62,175 nt of DNA from Alphaproteobacteria bacterium (lineage in GTDB: Bacteria; Pseudomonadota; Alphaproteobacteria; Caulobacterales; Caulobacteraceae). Position 1 is the stretch's first letter; each line of letters begins with the position of its first letter. Where the stretch lies: assembly GCA_018820275.1 (NCBI GenBank), contig JAHJOO010000027.1, positions 1 to 62,175 on the forward strand, read 5' to 3'. The notes beneath the pieces are model-generated. The model made no database searches. It was not told where the DNA came from and worked only from the letters and a program-made list of their open reading frames with translations. Shown here one piece after another: positions 7,552 to 16,756 of this stretch. The position numbers and the translations under genes are program-made.

Positions 7552-9627
7552 TCAGCCGTGCACGCCCAGCTCCCGCAGCAGCCGCGGCTGCGGATAGACG
7601 ACCCGCAGCGACTCCGTGATCGCCGCCGTCGACACCGACACGGTCCGGTTCAGCGTGCCGTCATAGCCGAAGGCCCCGCCCAGCGAGTGGATGTTGCCGT
7701 CGAAGGCCGCGCCGATCACCTCGCCGCGCGCATTGATCACCGGCGAGCCCGAGTTGCCGCCGATGATGTCGTTGGTCGAGGTGAAGTCGAACACGACGTC
7801 CTTGTTGATCCGCCCCTCGGCCGCCAGGAAGCCGGCCGCGGCGTTGAACGGCTCCGCCCCGGTGTGACGCTCGTACAGGCCGCCGATGCGGGTGAAGGCC
7901 GGCACGTCGACGCCCCGGTACGACCACCCCTTCACCTCGCCGTACGAGATGCGCAGGGTGAAGGTCGCGTCCGGATAGATGCCGGTCCCCAGGACCGCGA
8001 ACCGGGCCTGGGCCACGCGCTCGGCGGCCTGGGCGGTCGGGATGGTGACCTTCTGGTTCCACTCGCTCGCCACGGCCTGGGCGGCCGCGTCATTGGCCAT
8101 GACCCAGGCGATCAGCGGGTCGGCGGCGGCCAGCTCTTCCGGCGTCATCGACAGGGCCGCGACGCGGAAGGCCGGATCGGCCAGCTTCGTCCCGCCGATC
8201 ACGCGGTCGGCCAGGCCCTCGGGGCTCTCCTTGCCCAGCAGGGCCTTCACCTGCGGATGGTCGACCGTCAGGTACTCGCGGGTCTTGGACAGCCAGTAGC
8301 CCAGCCGGATCTCCTCCATGTCGATGTAGATCGGCGTCTCGGCGCCCAGCGCGGCTTCCAGCTGCGCCTTGCGGTCGGCGGACAGCGATCCCGCCGCGTT
8401 CTGGGCCGCCGCCCGGCCGATGGCGCGGGCATAGGCGTACAGCTGCGAGCCGCCGCCGGCCGAGGCCGCCAGCTGGCGGTACGGCAGGTACAGGTCGCGC
8501 GCGACGCCCTGGATGGCTTCCAGCTCGGCCCACGGATCGCCGATGCGCTGCTTCAGGGCCGGGTCGGCCTCGACGGCGGCGCGCAGCCGCGCCTCCTCCT
8601 GCCGCTTGGTGGCCATGAAGGCCGGATCCAGCAGGGCCTGATGCTGGCCGTACTGGGCCTTGAAGCTGTTCTCCAGGCCGAAGATCGGGTCGACCGAAAC
8701 GCGCTTGGCCTCCTCGCCCGAGGCGGCGTAGGTCAGGAACCGGCCGCGCAGCTCCGAGGCCTGGATCAGGGTGATCGGCAGCTGCTGGTCGCGCAGCCGC
8801 TCCAGCTGGCTCATCGTCAGCAGGCGCGAGGTGGAGCCGGGGTTGCCCACCACGAAGGTCGGATCGCCCTCGGCCGGCGCGTTCGCGTTCCACTTCAGGT
8901 GATTGGGCGTGGCGACCGGCTTGCCGTCCTCGTAGGCGCGCAGGAAGGACGCATCCAGCGCATAGCGGGGGAAGTTGAAGTTGTCGGGGTCGCCGCCGAA
9001 GAAGGCCGCCTGGAACTCGGGCGCGAAGGCGATGCGCACGTCCTCATAGCGGCGGTACTTGTACAGGGCGAAGCGGCCGCCGCGGTAGAAGTCGACCACC
9101 TGGCAGTTGAACTTCGGATCGCCGGCGCAGTTCTCCTGGGCGATGCGGGCGACCTCGCCCTGCCGCGCCTGGGCGAAGGCCTGGCCCTCCATCCCCATGC
9201 CGGCGGTCAGCATGCGGTCGGTGACGTCGACGATCTCGGTCAGCACCTCGGCGGTCTGGCCCGGGCAGCGCAGCTCCTCCTCGCGCGTGCCGACCATGAA
9301 GCCGTTCTTGACGTAGTCGGTCTCGGCGCTCGACAGCTCCTGCAGGCAGCCGACCACGCAGTGGTGGTTGGTCAGGATCAGGCCCTCGGGCGAGACGAAG
9401 CTGGCCGAGCAGCCCTGGATGCGCACCGCGGCCATGCGCACGCGGTCCAGCCAGGCCTGGTCGAGGCTCAGGTCCCACTTCTCATTGACCGTCTGAAGCG
9501 GGAAGTTGTCGAAGGTCCACATGCCTTCGTCGCGCGCGACCGAGACGCTCGGCGCCGCGATGAGCATGGGGGTGGCGGCGATCACCGCCGACAGCGCCAT
9601 CGACAGGCGCAAGGATCGGAATTTCAT
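7552..9627 (-). CDS. Peptidase S46 family dipeptidyl-peptidase (DPP7-like), copy 1
   Basis: A secreted or periplasmic dipeptidyl-peptidase of 691 residues. A signal peptide (about 1-31) is followed by EGMWTFDNFP, the hallmark N-terminus of S46. The catalytic histidine lies in LTNHHC (His89) and the serine in GGNSGSP (Ser626). The residue 18 positions after the serine, which sets specificity in the family (Gly in DPP7, Arg in DPP11), is Gly644, suggesting preference for hydrophobic P1 residues rather than Asp/Glu. A second copy lies at 37014-39080. It stands alone, facing the terminator at 7498. The 5' flank shared with the ABC operon is about 170 bases. Confidence 0.95.
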   Translation of the reverse strand: MKFRSLRLSMALSAVIAATPMLIAAPSVSVARDEGMWTFDNFPLQTVNEKWDLSLDQAWLDRVRMAAVRIQGCSASFVSPEGLILTNHHCVVGCLQELSSAETDYVKNGFMVGTREEELRCPGQTAEVLTEIVDVTDRMLTAGMGMEGQAFAQARQGEVARIAQENCAGDPKFNCQVVDFYRGGRFALYKYRRYEDVRIAFAPEFQAAFFGGDPDNFNFPRYALDASFLRAYEDGKPVATPNHLKWNANAPAEGDPTFVVGNPGSTSRLLTMSQLERLRDQQLPITLIQASELRGRFLTYAASGEEAKRVSVDPIFGLENSFKAQYGQHQALLDPAFMATKRQEEARLRAAVEADPALKQRIGDPWAELEAIQGVARDLYLPYRQLAASAGGGSQLYAYARAIGRAAAQNAAGSLSADRKAQLEAALGAETPIYIDMEEIRLGYWLSKTREYLTVDHPQVKALLGKESPEGLADRVIGGTKLADPAFRVAALSMTPEELAAADPLIAWVMANDAAAQAVASEWNQKVTIPTAQAAERVAQARFAVLGTGIYPDATFTLRISYGEVKGWSYRGVDVPAFTRIGGLYERHTGAEPFNAAAGFLAAEGRINKDVVFDFTSTNDIIGGNSGSPVINARGEVIGAAFDGNIHSLGGAFGYDGTLNRTVSVSTAAITESLRVVYPQPRLLRELGVHG

Positions 9628-9796
9628 GGGTGAAAAGCTCCGACGCCGCGGCCCGTCCGCGGCGTTGCGGACCAGCTATCCTCCCGCGCGCGTCCCGCCG
9701 CAAGAGGCTCCGGGACGGTGCCTTACCCCGATTTAACTTGGCCCCCCCGACCCTCGGCGGCGTATACCGGGGGCTCGTCAGGGGAACTCGCGTCGA

Positions 9797-10965
9797 ATGT
9801 CGCTCGCGCTCGCAACGCTGCTCTATGAGTGGCGCCGTTACATGGCCGCCGTGATGGCGCTGGCGCTGTCCGGCCTGCTGGTGCTCGCCATGACCGGCGT
9901 CTTCATCGGCATCGGCAAGGGCTTCACCGCCACGATCGAGCGCTCGGGCGCCGACATCATGATCATGCAGCCGGGCGCCACCAGCCTGATCGGCGGCCCG
10001 TCGGGCGTGCCGCGCCGCTTCATCCCCCTGGCCTACCGCCACCCCGAGGTCGTCGAGGTCCTGCCGCTGGACGGCGCCGGCGGCAGCTTCCAGAGCGTCA
10101 AGAACTACGACCCCACCCTGTCCCAGGCCGAGCGCGCCAAACAGGGCGCCCCGCGCCAGCAGTTCGTCCAGACCTCGATCATCGACACCACGCCCGGCGC
10201 GGTGACCATTCCCCAGGACTATTCCCAGGAACTGGTCGACGCCCTGCGCCAGCCCTACACCGTCGCCGTCGACGAGACGGCCCTGACCAAGCTGGGCGTC
10301 AAGCTGGGCGACAAGGCCCTGTACAACGGCCAGACCGTCACCGTGGTCGGCGTCACCCGCGGCTATCCCAACATGATGCAGGCGACGATCGTCATGTCGC
10401 GCGACACCCTGCGGATGGTCGGCCAGGCGGACACCGGGCCGCGCGTCGGGCCCCTGATGATCAAGATCCGCGACCCCGCGCGGGCCGAGGCCGTGGCGGC
10501 CCAGCTGAACGAGCTGGGCGGCGACCAGTGGCGCGCCTGGACCCGCCAGGAGCTGGCCGACGCCAACGCCGGCGCCATGTTCGAAGAGGGCATCCTGGTC
10601 ATCATCATCGGCGGCTGCGTCGTGCTGGGCACCATCATCGGCGTGGCCATCACCTGGCAGACCCTGCGCGGCGCCATCATGGCTAACATCAAGGAGTTCG
10701 CCTCGCTGCGGGCGCTGGGCGTCGGCATGGGATCCCTGCGCCGCATCGTCATGGAGCTGAGCTTCTGGGTGGGCATCGTGGGCGTCCTGGCGGCCATCGG
10801 CCTGACCATGCTGGTCCAGTGGTTCGCCCTGTCCAACGCCGTGATCATCGCCCTGCCGCCCGTCCTGCTGATCATCGTCGGCGGCGGACTGGTGCTGATC
10901 GCCATGCTGTCCGGCTTCCTGTCCATGGGCGTGTTGAAGAACAGCCAACCGGCGGACCTCCTGCG

Positions 10966-10969
<4 letters not shown>
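9797..10969 (+). CDS. ABC transporter permease (DevC/MacB-like FtsX fold)
   Basis: A 390-residue permease with one N-terminal membrane helix (about 17-40), a periplasmic domain of about 230 residues, and three C-terminal helices (about 262-290, 315-340 and 352-378), the layout of the FtsX/MacB/DevC class. The ATPase gene overlaps its stop by four bases and a membrane fusion protein follows, so it belongs to a tripartite exporter. Such machines move lipids, peptides or small molecules to or across the outer membrane; no substrate can be read from the sequence. A possible weak promoter (TTGGCC ... TATACC, 19-base spacing) lies at 9738-9768. Confidence 0.92.
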
Positions 10970-11721
<752 letters not shown>

Positions 11722-11737
11722 CCTGAAAGACCCGCCC

Positions 11738-12745
11738 ATGCCCGGTTTCCTGAAAAAGAAGCGCGTCTGGATCGGCATCCCCCTGATCCTGGTCCTCGTG
11801 GCCGGCTTCTTCTGGATGCAGTCCCAGGGCCAGGCCCGGAAGGCCGCCGAGGACAAGGCCGCCGCCGAAGCGCCCGAGAGCCCCTACGCCGCCGTGGCCA
11901 ACGGCAAGGCCGACGTCGAGGGCGGCATCATCCAGATCGCCGCCCGCCGCGGCGGCATCGTCCGCGAGGTGCTGGTGCAGGAGGGCGACCGCGTCGTCGC
12001 CGGCCAGATCCTGGCCCGTCAGGAGGACGACGAAGCCCGTCTGGCCTACAGCCGGGCCGCGGCCGAGGTGGCCCAGGCCGAGAGCCAGCTGGCCCAGCTG
12101 CGCGTCGACCTGGCCTCGGCGCGCCGCGAGCTGGAGCGCCTGTCGGCCCTCGTCGACTCCAACTTCGTCGCGGCCCAGCGGATCGACCAGGCCCGCGACG
12201 CCGTGGCCTCGGCCGAGGCCCGGATCCAGAGCCAGAACGCCACCATCCAGACCGCCCGGGCCCGTCTCGCCGAGGCCGCCTACAACCTGGAACTGACGGT
12301 GATCCGCGCGCCCATGAGCGGCCGCATCGTCCGCCGCTACGCCAACCCCGGCGCGGGCGCCTCGACCCTGAACGTCTCGACCATGTTCGATCTGGAGCCC
12401 GACGCGCCCCGCATCGTCCGCGCCGAGATCGTCGAGGCCGACATCCCCAACATCACCGTCGGCCAGCAGGTCGAGATCAGCCCCGAGGGCGACCCCTCCA
12501 AGGTCTACGTCGGCCGGGTCCTGCGCCGCGCCGCCGTGTTCGGTGCCCGCAAGCTGGCCTCCGACGACCCGTCGCAGCGGTCCGACGAGCGCGTGGTCGA
12601 GGTGGTGGTGGCCTATGACGACGCGCCCCTGCTGATCGGCCAGCGCGTCCTGGTCAAGTTCATGAAGCCCGGCCAGACCGCCGGCGCCGCGCGGCCGACC
12701 GTCGCCGGCGTGGGCCCCGACCGGGCCATGAAGGCCGCGGGCTGA
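11738..12745 (+). CDS. HlyD-family membrane fusion protein of the ABC exporter
   Basis: A 335-residue periplasmic adaptor. A basic start and one membrane helix (about 9-25) anchor it; a lipoyl-like half (GGIVREVLVQEGDRVVAGQ) is followed by an alpha-helical hairpin (about 95-165) and the second half with APMSGRIVRR, then a beta-barrel domain. This matches DevB/MacA/EmrA-type adaptors that bridge an inner-membrane pump to an outer-membrane channel. It starts 16 bases after the ATPase gene. No TolC-like gene is in this cluster, so a shared outer-membrane channel is presumably used. Confidence 0.93.
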   Translation: MPGFLKKKRVWIGIPLILVLVAGFFWMQSQGQARKAAEDKAAAEAPESPYAAVANGKADVEGGIIQIAARRGGIVREVLVQEGDRVVAGQILARQEDDEARLAYSRAAAEVAQAESQLAQLRVDLASARRELERLSALVDSNFVAAQRIDQARDAVASAEARIQSQNATIQTARARLAEAAYNLELTVIRAPMSGRIVRRYANPGAGASTLNVSTMFDLEPDAPRIVRAEIVEADIPNITVGQQVEISPEGDPSKVYVGRVLRRAAVFGARKLASDDPSQRSDERVVEVVVAYDDAPLLIGQRVLVKFMKPGQTAGAARPTVAGVGPDRAMKAAG

Positions 12746-12749
12746 CGGT

Positions 12750-13532
12750 TCAGGCCGCGCCGACCGCCCGCGTCGCGACATAGGCGGCGACGATCAGGAT
12801 CAGGCTGGCGAAGAGCGTTCGCGCCAGCGCCGCCCGGTCGGCAAGCCGGGCCGCCAGCGGCCGGCCGGCGATCGCGCCGCCAACGCCGCCCAGCGTCATC
12901 GCCCCCACGATGGCCCAGTCGATCAGGCCCGAGGCGGCGTAGTTCAGCGAGGTCGTGGCCCCGAACGCCGCCACGCTGACGAGGGACGCCGCCTGCGCCG
13001 CCGCCAGCGTCATCCCGGTGGCGGCCATCAGGCCGGGCACGATCAGAAAGCCGCCGCCGATGCCGAAGAAGCCGGAGGCCGCCCCGACGCCGACGCCCGA
13101 CGCCGCCAGACCCGGGGTCATCCGCGGGTCTATGCGGGCGGCGACGTCGCCCTGGCTCCGCGCCGGCCTCAGCATGGCCGCACCCACCACGGCCATCGCG
13201 GCGGCGAAGAAGATCGGCAGGCTCTGACCGTCGACCCTCTTGGCCAGGCTGGACCCGACCAGGGCCCCCAGAACCCCGAAACCGGCGAAGGTCAGGGCGC
13301 AGGGCCACTTCACCCGGCCGTCGCGAGCGTGGCCGACCAGCCCGGTCAGGGCGTTCAGGGCCACCCCGGCGGCCGAGGCGCCGATGGCCACATGCGGCTC
13401 GCGCACGCCGACGACATAGAGCAGCAGCGGCACCGCGAGCACCGATCCGCCGCCGCCGAACACCGTCAGCAGCAGCGAGACCAGCCCGCCGCTGGCCGCC
13501 GCCAGCGCCAGCTGGACCGGGTCGGTCGTCAT
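12750..13532 (-). CDS. TauE/SafE-family sulfite/sulfur-anion exporter (sulfide cluster)
   Basis: A 260-residue membrane protein with the TauE/SafE layout: repeated hydrophobic helices and the two internally related glycine-rich motifs GGGGSVLAVPLL (near 26) and GIGGGFLIVPGL (near 156). Members export sulfite, sulfoacetate or thiosulfate-like anions. It is the last gene of a run on the - strand (ArsR/BigR regulator, rhodanese, this gene; 4-base gap to the rhodanese), so it probably removes sulfite produced by persulfide oxidation. Confidence 0.9.
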   Translation of the reverse strand: MTTDPVQLALAAASGGLVSLLLTVFGGGGSVLAVPLLLYVVGVREPHVAIGASAAGVALNALTGLVGHARDGRVKWPCALTFAGFGVLGALVGSSLAKRVDGQSLPIFFAAAMAVVGAAMLRPARSQGDVAARIDPRMTPGLAASGVGVGAASGFFGIGGGFLIVPGLMAATGMTLAAAQAASLVSVAAFGATTSLNYAASGLIDWAIVGAMTLGGVGGAIAGRPLAARLADRAALARTLFASLILIVAAYVATRAVGAA

Positions 13533-13536
13533 GGCC

Positions 13537-14049
13537 TCAGACCCGCGCCGGACGGTTCCACGGCAGCAGCTGCATCAGCCGCGCCATGCCGCAGAAGCCG
13601 GTCGCGCCGGCCACGAACAGGCCCGCGCCGACGAAGGCCGACAGACCCCAGAATCCGGGGTGCACGGTCGCGCCGAGGGCCGCGCCCAGCAGGACCAGCC
13701 CCCCCGCCGCCATCTGTACCTGACGCATGATCTCGATCGGCGCCCCGCGGTCGGCCTCGACCTTCAGACCGGCCGCCTTCCAGGCCTCCAGCCCCCCGTC
13801 CAGCACATAGGCCTGGCCCGGGACGCAGCCGGCCAGACGCGCGGCGCTGGCCCCCGTCCGCCCGCCCGTGCGGCAGGTGAAGATGACCTGGGTGCCGTCG
13901 ACAGTAGCGCCGTCGAAGCGCGACAGGGGCAGGGGGCGGGCCCCGGCGATGCGCTCGCGCGCGAACTCGTCCGGCTCCCGCACGTCGATCAGCACGGCGC
14001 CGCGGCGGACGCGTTCGGCCACCTCGGCTGGGGAAAGGGGATGCAGCAT
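13537..14049 (-). CDS. Rhodanese domain with C-terminal DUF2892 membrane segment (YgaP-like)
   Basis: A 170-residue sulfurtransferase fused to a membrane domain. The rhodanese part (about 1-105) has the catalytic Cys59 in the loop FTCRTGGRT. The tail (about 108-165) has two hydrophobic helices of the DUF2892 type, as in E. coli YgaP, an inner-membrane rhodanese. It lies two bases downstream of the BigR regulator gene and upstream of the exporter, as in the bigR operons of Xylella and Agrobacterium. Start ATG at 14049 is used because the LSPAEVAERV start of the rhodanese fold lies there. Confidence 0.92.
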   Translation of the reverse strand: MLHPLSPAEVAERVRRGAVLIDVREPDEFARERIAGARPLPLSRFDGATVDGTQVIFTCRTGGRTGASAARLAGCVPGQAYVLDGGLEAWKAAGLKVEADRGAPIEIMRQVQMAAGGLVLLGAALGATVHPGFWGLSAFVGAGLFVAGATGFCGMARLMQLLPWNRPARV

Positions 14050-14051
14050 GG

Positions 14052-14372
14052 TCAGGCCTCCTTGGGGCAGTAGACGTCGATCAGGACCGCGATGACCTTC
14101 AGCGCCGCCGGATCGGCGATGCGGTAGAAGATCGAGGTGCCCTCGCGCCGGGTGGCGACCAGGCCCTCCTCGCGCAGCACCGCCAGGTGCTGCGACAGGG
14201 CCGACTGGGACAGGCTCACCTCGGCCCGCAGCTCGCCGACCGTGCACTCGGCCTCGCCCAGCCGGCACAGCACCATCAGGCGATGCGGGTTGGACAGGGC
14301 CTTCAGCAGGGCGGCGGCACGGCCGGCGCTGGCTTCCAGCGCGCGGGGATCCAGGGCGGGGGCGTCGGTCAT
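14052..14372 (-). CDS. bigR: BigR/SqrR-type ArsR-family persulfide-sensing repressor
   Basis: A 106-residue winged-helix repressor. The recognition helix region reads LSQSALSQHLAVLREEGLV. Cys43 (AECTVGEL) and Cys102 (VYCPKEA) match the two conserved cysteines of BigR/SqrR that form a polysulfide link and release DNA; Cys36 is extra. Neighbours (rhodanese, exporter, persulfide dioxygenase) fit that role exactly. The start ATG 14372 gives the usual length; an upstream extension would run through the operator. The gene is divergent from the dioxygenase gene, with overlapping dyads between them. Confidence 0.92.
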   Translation of the reverse strand: MTDAPALDPRALEASAGRAAALLKALSNPHRLMVLCRLGEAECTVGELRAEVSLSQSALSQHLAVLREEGLVATRREGTSIFYRIADPAALKVIAVLIDVYCPKEA

Positions 14373-14391
14373 GCGGTCAATATATGCGGCA

Positions 14392-14412
14392 TTGCTAAAG
14401 TAGCAAGTGCTA
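14392..14412. promoter_or_regulatory. Overlapping dyads, likely BigR operator
   Basis: Two perfect inverted repeats share a half: TTGCTA-N3-TAGCAA (14392-14406) and TAGCA-N2-TGCTA (14401-14412). They lie in the only AT-rich stretch between the divergent bigR and persulfide dioxygenase genes and are followed by TAATATATAA, a likely -10 region for the rightward gene. Binding by BigR is inferred from position and from the AT-rich palindromes known for this family. Confidence 0.7.
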
Positions 14413-14443
14413 ATATATAAGCGCGGCAACAAGGAGAGCCGCC

Positions 14444-15307
14444 ATGTCCGCTTCACCCCTCGTCGACGCCTTCTTCGACGCCGGCACCCACACCGTCACC
14501 TACCTGGTCGCCGACCCCGCGACGGGGCAGGCCGCCGTCATCGATCCGGTGCTGGACTTCGACCCCGCCGCGGCCCGCACCAGTTCCGGCGGGCTGGAAA
14601 AGGTTCTGGACGTCGTGCGGGACCGGGGCCTGACCCTGACCCATGTGCTGGACACCCACGCCCACGCCGACCACCTGTCGGGCGCCGACGAGATCCGCGC
14701 CCGTACCGGCGTCCCGATCGGCATCGGCGCGCGGATCACCAAGGTGCAGAAGACCTTCGGTACCCTGTTCGAGGCCGGCGACGTCACCCCGGACGGCGCG
14801 GTGTTCGACCGGCTGTACGACGACGGCGACCGCTTCATGCTGGGGGCGATCGAGGTCGAGGTGCTGCACACGCCCGGCCACACGCCAGCCTGCGTCAGCT
14901 ATCGGATCGGCGACGCGGTCTTCGTCGGCGACACCCTGTTCATGCCGGACTACGGCACGGCGCGGTGCGACTTCCCCGGCGGCGACGCCCGCACCCTGTG
15001 GCGCTCGATTCAGCGGATTCTCAGCCTTCCGGAGACCACCCGGGTCTTCGTCGGGCACGACTACCTGCCCGCAGGCCGGAGCGAGTTCCGCTGGGAGTCC
15101 ACGGTCGGCGAGCAGGCGCGCGCCAACATCCATGTGGCGGGTCGCACCGAGGACCAGTTCGTGGCCATGCGCGAGGCGCGCGACGCCACCCTGACGCCGC
15201 CGCAGCTGATCCTGCCGTCGCTGCAGGTCAACATCCGCGCCGGCGCCCTGCCGCCGCCCGAGGCGTCCGGCCGCCGCTTCCTGAAGACCCCGCTGAACGC
15301 GATCTAG
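14444..15307 (+). CDS. blh: MBL-fold persulfide dioxygenase (ETHE1/Blh type)
   Basis: A 287-residue metallo-beta-lactamase-fold enzyme, predicted to oxidise glutathione persulfide to sulfite and glutathione. The motif THAHADHLSG gives His72, His74, Asp76 and His77; further ligands are His in TPGHTPACVSY, Asp in VGDTLFMPDYG and His in VGHDYLP. The DYGTARCDFPGG segment is typical of the ETHE1/Blh branch that uses one iron. AAGGAG precedes ATG 14444. It is divergent from bigR and shares its operator; the rhodanese and TauE genes would handle its products. Its stop overlaps that of the converging next gene. Confidence 0.94.
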   Translation: MSASPLVDAFFDAGTHTVTYLVADPATGQAAVIDPVLDFDPAAARTSSGGLEKVLDVVRDRGLTLTHVLDTHAHADHLSGADEIRARTGVPIGIGARITKVQKTFGTLFEAGDVTPDGAVFDRLYDDGDRFMLGAIEVEVLHTPGHTPACVSYRIGDAVFVGDTLFMPDYGTARCDFPGGDARTLWRSIQRILSLPETTRVFVGHDYLPAGRSEFRWESTVGEQARANIHVAGRTEDQFVAMREARDATLTPPQLILPSLQVNIRAGALPPPEASGRRFLKTPLNAI

Positions 15308-16104
15308 CGGCCTTCGAAGCCGGGGGTCCGCTTGTCCAGCACCGCGGCCACGCCCTCGGCGTGGTCGTCGGTCAGGTGGGCGAGGGCCTGCATGGCGGCG
15401 GTCATCTCCAGCATCTGGTCGAAGGTGACGTCGCGTCCCTGGCGCAGCAGGGTCTTGGCCATGCGCAGGGCGTGGGGAGCCTGGGCGGCGATCTCGCCGG
15501 CGACGTCCATCGCCTCGTCCATCAGGCGGTCGTGCGGCACGACGCGGTTGACCAGGCCCCAGCGCTCGGCCGTTTCCGCGTCGATCGACCGGCCGGTGAA
15601 CAGCAGCTCGGCGGCGCGCGCATAGCCGACGTGGCGCGGCATCAGCCAGGCCCCGCCGTCGCCCGGCACGATGCCCAGCTTCAGGAAGGGAATGCCGAAT
15701 ACGGCCCGGTCGCTGGCGATCTTGATGTCGCCCAGTCCGGCGACGTCGCAGCCCAGTCCCATGGCCGGGCCGTTGATCGCCGTCACCAGCGGAATCTCCA
15801 GCCCGTACAGCGACCGCACGATGCGGTGCACGACGCGGCGATAGCGGTCGCGGATCTCGGCCCCCGATCCGGCGAACAGGTCGCGCCGGTCTCTCATGGC
15901 CTTCAGGTCGCCCCCGGCCGAGAAGGCGCGGCCCAATCCGGTCAGGACCACGCAGCGCACGCCCATGTCGGCGTTCACCGCCTCGCAGGCCGCGGCGAAG
16001 GCCGCGCCGTCCTCGAGATCCGGCATGGCGTTCAGCCGGTCGGGCCGGGTCAGGGTCCAGACCTCGATCGCGCCCTCGCGCCGCCGCTCGATCAGTTCGC
16101 CCAT
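15304..16104 (-). CDS. Enoyl-CoA hydratase/isomerase (crotonase) family protein
   Basis: A 266-residue crotonase-fold protein. The oxyanion-hole segment (GRAFSAGGDLKAM) and the second glycine turn (AINGPAMGLGCDVAG) are present, so it should bind an acyl-CoA. At the two positions where true hydratases have catalytic glutamates, this protein has Asp (GCD) and Phe (GIPFLKLG instead of a P-E-I motif). It is therefore probably an isomerase or another crotonase-superfamily enzyme rather than a normal hydratase. It converges on, and overlaps by four bases, the persulfide dioxygenase gene; no beta-oxidation partner is next to it. Confidence 0.88.
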   Translation of the reverse strand: MGELIERRREGAIEVWTLTRPDRLNAMPDLEDGAAFAAACEAVNADMGVRCVVLTGLGRAFSAGGDLKAMRDRRDLFAGSGAEIRDRYRRVVHRIVRSLYGLEIPLVTAINGPAMGLGCDVAGLGDIKIASDRAVFGIPFLKLGIVPGDGGAWLMPRHVGYARAAELLFTGRSIDAETAERWGLVNRVVPHDRLMDEAMDVAGEIAAQAPHALRMAKTLLRQGRDVTFDQMLEMTAAMQALAHLTDDHAEGVAAVLDKRTPGFEGR

Positions 16105-16128
16105 GTCCTTGCCCCCCGGAATGAAAAA

Positions 16129-16155
16129 CGCCCCGGCCTTTTCGGGGCCGGGGCG
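16129..16155 (-). terminator. Intrinsic terminator for the 46-residue protein gene
   Basis: A 10-base stem CGCCCCGGCC / GGCCGGGGCG with a 7-base loop; on the - strand it ends in a T-run (the AAAAA at 16124-16128 of the + strand). It lies between the small gene at 16182 and the crotonase gene. Confidence 0.85.
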
Positions 16156-16181
16156 GGGTCACGCAAGCGTGGGATCGGACC

Positions 16182-16322
16182 TCAGCGGCGTCCGGGCCTG
16201 AACAGCGCCTTCAGCGCCGTCAGGGGGGACCGTCGCGGCCGGGGTTCGGGGTCGACCAGCAGTCCGCCCCAATAGGCGAACGAGGTCATGGCGTGTTGGA
16301 GGTTTCGGCGTTCTTCGTTCAT
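16182..16322 (-). CDS. Small basic protein, 46 residues, unknown function
   Basis: The frame starts at ATG 16322 with a strong AAGGAGA ribosome binding site 10 bases upstream and ends just before an intrinsic terminator, so it looks like a self-standing gene. The protein begins MNEERRNLQH, has a short aromatic/glycine segment (SFAYWGGLLV) and a proline/arginine-rich tail. No membrane helix or known domain is visible. An in-frame upstream start at 16385 exists but would place the ribosome binding site inside the coding region. Confidence 0.6.
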   Translation of the reverse strand: MNEERRNLQHAMTSFAYWGGLLVDPEPRPRRSPLTALKALFRPGRR

Positions 16323-16472
16323 TTCTGGCGTCTCCTTTCGAACAAACGATGAAAAGAGACGCGGCGTGCTCTCAGGGTTTCTCACCCTCCCAGTCGTTTC
16401 GCGTCACGGTCCCATATGGGCACAGGGGCGGCCCTTGTCCAGTATTTTTGATCCGGTATCGGAGTAATTGTC

Positions 16473-16673
16473 GTGAAATCGTGTTCTCCGGGCGACGGTC
16501 CACCCAAGGCGATCGCCACGCCCTGCGTGCAGGTCTGCGTCGTCGACGCGGGCGCCGGCCTGTGTCTGGGCTGCAAGCGGACCCTGCCGGAGATCGCCCG
16601 CTGGTCTCGCCTGTCCGACGCCGAGCGCGCCGCGATCATGGCCGATCTGCCCGGCCGCAAGACGCCGTTCTGA
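16473..16673 (+). CDS. DUF1289 family small cysteine-rich protein
   Basis: A 66-residue protein with the DUF1289 signature: TPCVQVCVVD, then GLCLGCKRT followed by EIARWSRLSDAER. The four cysteines (CxxxC and CxxC) could hold a metal or Fe-S cluster; function is unknown. The start is GTG 16473 and no ATG exists in frame before the conserved core. It precedes an aspartic-protease gene by 83 bases on the same strand. Confidence 0.88.
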   Translation: MKSCSPGDGPPKAIATPCVQVCVVDAGAGLCLGCKRTLPEIARWSRLSDAERAAIMADLPGRKTPF

Positions 16674-16756
16674 CGTCAACCTTTCGTCAGCCCTGTCTCT
16701 TCACCGCGTTCTCACCCGCGCCGCCTTAGAAGGGCAGGGTCCGCAGAAGCGGGCGC

